A program made the position numbers and the translations under genes. 64,000 bases of DNA from the NCBI RefSeq assembly GCF_003443655.1, contig NZ_CP031941.1:6275001-6339000 (forward strand). Reading direction: 5' to 3'. How positions within the stretch are numbered: position 1 is the first letter of the stretch; the number at the start of each line of letters is the position of its first letter. The notes under the pieces were generated by a model. It did not search any database. It saw only the letters and a list, made by a program, of their open reading frames with translations, and had not been told where the DNA came from. Positions 61,099 through 64,000 of the stretch are shown here, piece after piece. Source of the stretch: Nostoc sphaeroides (GTDB taxonomy: Bacteria; Cyanobacteriota; Cyanobacteriia; Cyanobacteriales; Nostocaceae).

Positions 61099-64000
61099 TT
61101 AAGATTCGTCGTTAAGCAAGTTTTGGGCGCAAGCTAGTTGTAATTGAATTATTTCGCTCATTTGCTGACTGTAATCTTGTCTAGCTTGTAAGAAGGCAGT
61201 GTGTGCTTTAGTTATCTTTGAATTATTAGCATTGAGCTTTTGATACTGGGTCTTATTTAAATCGAACATGCTGATGATGCTACTAATTTTTTGAGTTCTG
61301 ACGGGTGGGAAAGAAACAGGAATTGGCTGTTTAATTGCGCTTGACTCAGAAGATTGTAATTGTTCTCTCGGTTCAAAAACGTTATCAATGATATTTTTCG
61401 GTTTTACTTCTTCTGGCTGAGGCAAGATGTTAGGGGAGTAATTTTCTTCTTGGGTTATTTGGTTGGAAGTGTTAAGAAAATCTGTGATTTCAGATTGTTG
61501 GACATTAGGTATATCTGGATGCTGTATTTTGAAGCGATCGCACTTAATATCCTCAACCAAATTTTCAACAATTTTGCGATTTTCATCACTCAGAATTGTA
61601 GCAGCGATCGCTTTTCCACCCAAGGTAACTGTTCTCAATGTTGCTTTATTTGAATTAGCAGTGTCTTGGGCTTTGCTATACAACGGTGATAAATCCACAT
61701 TCACCTGATGACTGAGTAATTTTGCTAATGCTTTGACCATTGCAGCATGGTCATCCATCCCCCTACGATTCAGAGAAACTGTAATATGTTCTTTGTTGCC
61801 GAGAATTTTATCAATCCATCGTGAACAGACACTACCAGCACCCGCTTCTAAAAATATTCTGACTCCATCACCGTATACACGATTCACTAATTGTGGAAAA
61901 TCAAGTTCTTGGCACAATCCTTTGGCGATGTTATGTGCGATCGCATCTCTTTCGAGTGCAACTGGTTGATAATCGGCGGCAGAATAAAACACAATTCCAG
62001 GAAGATTTTGTGATGGTAAGCTGTTTACCTTCTTGATTTCCTCGAACTGCGATCGCATCGCTTCACAATGTATCACATGGTCGAAGGGAGCGGGGAAATA
62101 ATTGCAACCTAAAGTTGTAATCACTCGCTTACAGGCAGCATCTTCACCAGCAATTAATACTTCTTCTGGTGTGTTGATTTGAGTTAAGTAGACGCGATTC
62201 TCTTGTTTCAGGCATTCTCTAACTTGCGATGGAGTCGCCATGAGAACATAGGTATTCCAAAAATTGTTGTTTGGTGAATCGGTTAATCCCCAATATTCAC
62301 GCACAGCATTTTTTGGCCCAGATAACTTATCGCCAAATAAAGGTGATGAGTTTAAGGTATTACTTCCACCCTCAAAATCACTCCAAACTCCTTGGGCAAC
62401 CATCATACTAGTTTCACCCAAACTATACCCAAATACAGATTGTGGCTTGACTTGAAAATCATCTCGGAAAATTGCCGTCATGTATCTAGCAAAGGCGATT
62501 TCACTTTCAAACATTGCCAGTGAATCATCTAACAATTGCTTTTCGAGTGTTTCTAGTTGTCTAGTTGTCAATTTAGGTAAACTTCTGGGATAAACCAGTT
62601 TTTCAACATCGGCAGCCCGGTTGTAGAGATTGTTACTTTTTAAATCCTCGAAGACTTTCGGAAATAAGCGAAAAACAGTCCGACCAATGCCAATATAAGA
62701 ATTGACTGCTGCGGGGTAAACGTAAGCAACTGCTCCAGTTTTACCCAATGGTTTTGCTGTGAAATAACTTCCTATTGGTGTTTGCCAATCTGTGCCGTTC
62801 TCAAAAGCATTATTTACACCTTTGCGGGCAGATTCAATTTCTTTTAGTAAATCTTTTGTGTTACGTCCTGTGATTGATAAGACGTATTTGGCATTAGGTT
62901 GCTGCTCAAAGGTAGCGAATGTTTGGCTGGCGGTAGCTGATAAAGAAGAACTGGCTTCAATAGATTTTTGGAGATGGTTAAGTAAATCTGGTATGGTGGA
63001 GCGATCGCTAACTGCGATGGGAAACAGATGAAAAGGCATTTGCTGCAAATATCTGTTGTCGCGCTCCTCTTGGCTGGGTTCTTCCGATAAGATTAAATGG
63101 GCGTAACTGCCATCTATACCCATGCTATTAATTGCTGCTATTCTGCGTGTACCGCCTTTATCGACAAACCAAGGTCTTGATTCCATCGCCACATAGAAAG
63201 GGCTACCTTCCCATACTTGCGGTGTTTTGACACCAGACCATTTTGGTGTGGCGGGAATATACCTGTAATAAAGACAGAGAGCAGTTTTGATTAAGCTAGC
63301 AATTCCCGATGCTGTATAGGTGTGGCCGATATTGGCTTTGACGCTGCCTAATGCACAGTGCAGACCATTGCCCACTTTCGGATATGCTTGGAGTAAACCT
63401 GTGATTTCGGCTTCATCCTCCTGGGGAACGCCACTACCGAAGACTTCCACATAGTTAACCTCTGTGGGTTGAATCTCCGCCATCTCGAAAGCTTGTTTGC
63501 AGACATTGCTGATAGCTGAAGCATCAGGTTTTACCAAAGCGTCACTCAAAGTAGAATTACCTTGTGCAAAACTCATGGCATCAATTACTGCATAGATGCG
63601 TTCGTTGTCTTCCTTAGCAGCTTCGTAGCGCTTGAGAACGACAGCACCCGCACCCTCGCCAACTGTCCAGCCATTGGCTTGCTGGTCATAACCCAACGTA
63701 TTGACACCCGTATTAATTGGGGCAAATTGGCTGCGGAATAAGACATTTTCCACACCACCGGCTAAATCTACCGCACCAACAACCACCGCGTCTACTTCTC
63801 CAGTAGCGAGTAGCATTTGGGCAACTTCCAACGCTTTGAGGGCGGAATTTTCGCCAGCGCTGACGGTGAATGCAGGGCCAGTGAAATTCCACAAAGCAGA
63901 AATCCGACTCGCCATGATATTGGCGATGTGACTTACATATTCACCGATTTCTACTGGTTGGTGAATGCTATCTTTGACAATGGTTTCTAGTTGCGCCAGC
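61099..64000 (-). CDS. hglD: HglD: CLF-like ketosynthase plus acyltransferase, 5' end outside window
   Basis: The frame is open to the window edge; an internal ATG at 63915 is not the true start because the sequence upstream continues the ketosynthase fold. The visible ~967 residues hold the C-terminal two thirds of a ketosynthase domain, an acyltransferase domain (VFGYSLGETSMM, with Tyr in place of the usual His of GHSxGE) and a helical tail. In the ketosynthase the active-site Cys region reads FTVSAGENSALKAL, where the Cys is replaced; the first His is also lost (VEVFGSGVPQEDEAE), but NIGHTYTASG keeps the other. This is the chain-length-factor pattern of PfaC/PfaB-type lipid synthases. It makes heterocyst glycolipid chains with HglE, HglC and HetM. 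Confidence 0.87.
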   Translation of the reverse strand, partial: LAQLETIVKDSIHQPVEIGEYVSHIANIMASRISALWNFTGPAFTVSAGENSALKALEVAQMLLATGEVDAVVVGAVDLAGGVENVLFRSQFAPINTGVNTLGYDQQANGWTVGEGAGAVVLKRYEAAKEDNERIYAVIDAMSFAQGNSTLSDALVKPDASAISNVCKQAFEMAEIQPTEVNYVEVFGSGVPQEDEAEITGLLQAYPKVGNGLHCALGSVKANIGHTYTASGIASLIKTALCLYYRYIPATPKWSGVKTPQVWEGSPFYVAMESRPWFVDKGGTRRIAAINSMGIDGSYAHLILSEEPSQEERDNRYLQQMPFHLFPIAVSDRSTIPDLLNHLQKSIEASSSLSATASQTFATFEQQPNAKYVLSITGRNTKDLLKEIESARKGVNNAFENGTDWQTPIGSYFTAKPLGKTGAVAYVYPAAVNSYIGIGRTVFRLFPKVFEDLKSNNLYNRAADVEKLVYPRSLPKLTTRQLETLEKQLLDDSLAMFESEIAFARYMTAIFRDDFQVKPQSVFGYSLGETSMMVAQGVWSDFEGGSNTLNSSPLFGDKLSGPKNAVREYWGLTDSPNNNFWNTYVLMATPSQVRECLKQENRVYLTQINTPEEVLIAGEDAACKRVITTLGCNYFPAPFDHVIHCEAMRSQFEEIKKVNSLPSQNLPGIVFYSAADYQPVALERDAIAHNIAKGLCQELDFPQLVNRVYGDGVRIFLEAGAGSVCSRWIDKILGNKEHITVSLNRRGMDDHAAMVKALAKLLSHQVNVDLSPLYSKAQDTANSNKATLRTVTLGGKAIAATILSDENRKIVENLVEDIKCDRFKIQHPDIPNVQQSEITDFLNTSNQITQEENYSPNILPQPEEVKPKNIIDNVFEPREQLQSSESSAIKQPIPVSFPPVRTQKISSIISMFDLNKTQYQKLNANNSKITKAHTAFLQARQDYSQQMSEIIQLQLACAQNLLNDES

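Overview
This window comes from a filamentous, heterocyst-forming cyanobacterium of the Nostoc/Anabaena type. The main evidence is hetF with a tandem array of NsiR1-like small RNA genes beside it, the hetI / hetN / hetM(hglB) / hglC / hglD heterocyst-glycolipid island, glnB, rpaA and the bicarbonate transporter pair sbtA-sbtB. Heptanucleotide tandem repeats and GCGATCGC palindromes are scattered throughout, as is usual in these genomes. I see no tRNA, rRNA or CRISPR array.

Layout. 1-4155: a partial hypothetical gene, a thioredoxin-like thylakoid protein, and the murT-gatD pair that amidates lipid II. 4396-9032: two tandem Uma2-family genes, a 21-bp tandem array and a ROCO protein (LRR-Roc-COR). 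9033-9452: nested MITE-like repeats. 9453-13945: hetF (minus strand) and, divergent from it, seven NsiR1 copies (five intact, two decayed), each intact copy with a TCCGG(A/T) -35 motif and a terminator hairpin. 13946-25947: a thioredoxin-like protein, a membrane subtilase, a beta-helix/RTX protein, thiD, glnB, an SDR and an RND adaptor. 26240-30277: a circularly permuted cytosine-5 DNA methyltransferase and an SLH/glycosyl-hydrolase gene, enclosed by a pair of ~145-bp inverted repeats. 30396-35160: HdeD-like protein, a DUF1400-only protein, a toxin-antitoxin pair whose PemK/MazF toxin is split by a MITE, a 62-bp tandem array and a decayed TnpB element. 35496-40006: a PNPOx-like protein, a two-gene Hsp70-like membrane module and a SAM hydrolase-family enzyme. 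40394-45921: an Mrp-type Na+/H+ antiporter operon led by a CPA2 antiporter. 46018-48214: sbtB and sbtA embedded in the remains of a bicA-like SulP gene. 48786-55413: Uma2, two related TnpB insertion elements (one altering the Uma2 C-terminus, one splitting a DUF5615 toxin), rpaA and an alpha/beta hydrolase. 55443-64000: the hetI-hgl island, cut by the window end inside hglD.

How the parts fit. HetF, the NsiR1 array, PII, HetN and the Hgl enzymes all belong to nitrogen control and heterocyst development. HglD, HglC and HetM with HetI (which would charge acyl carrier proteins) make heterocyst envelope lipid chains. Mrp-driven Na+ export would sustain the Na+-dependent SbtA transporter encoded close by.

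The strongest unusual signals are the NsiR1 array with its decayed copies and nested insertion, the permuted methyltransferase between inverted repeats, three genes interrupted or altered by mobile DNA whose original reading frames can be rebuilt, the sbtAB cassette inside bicA remnants, and the uncharacterised Hsp70-like membrane pair. Functions are inferred from recognised motifs without database searches.
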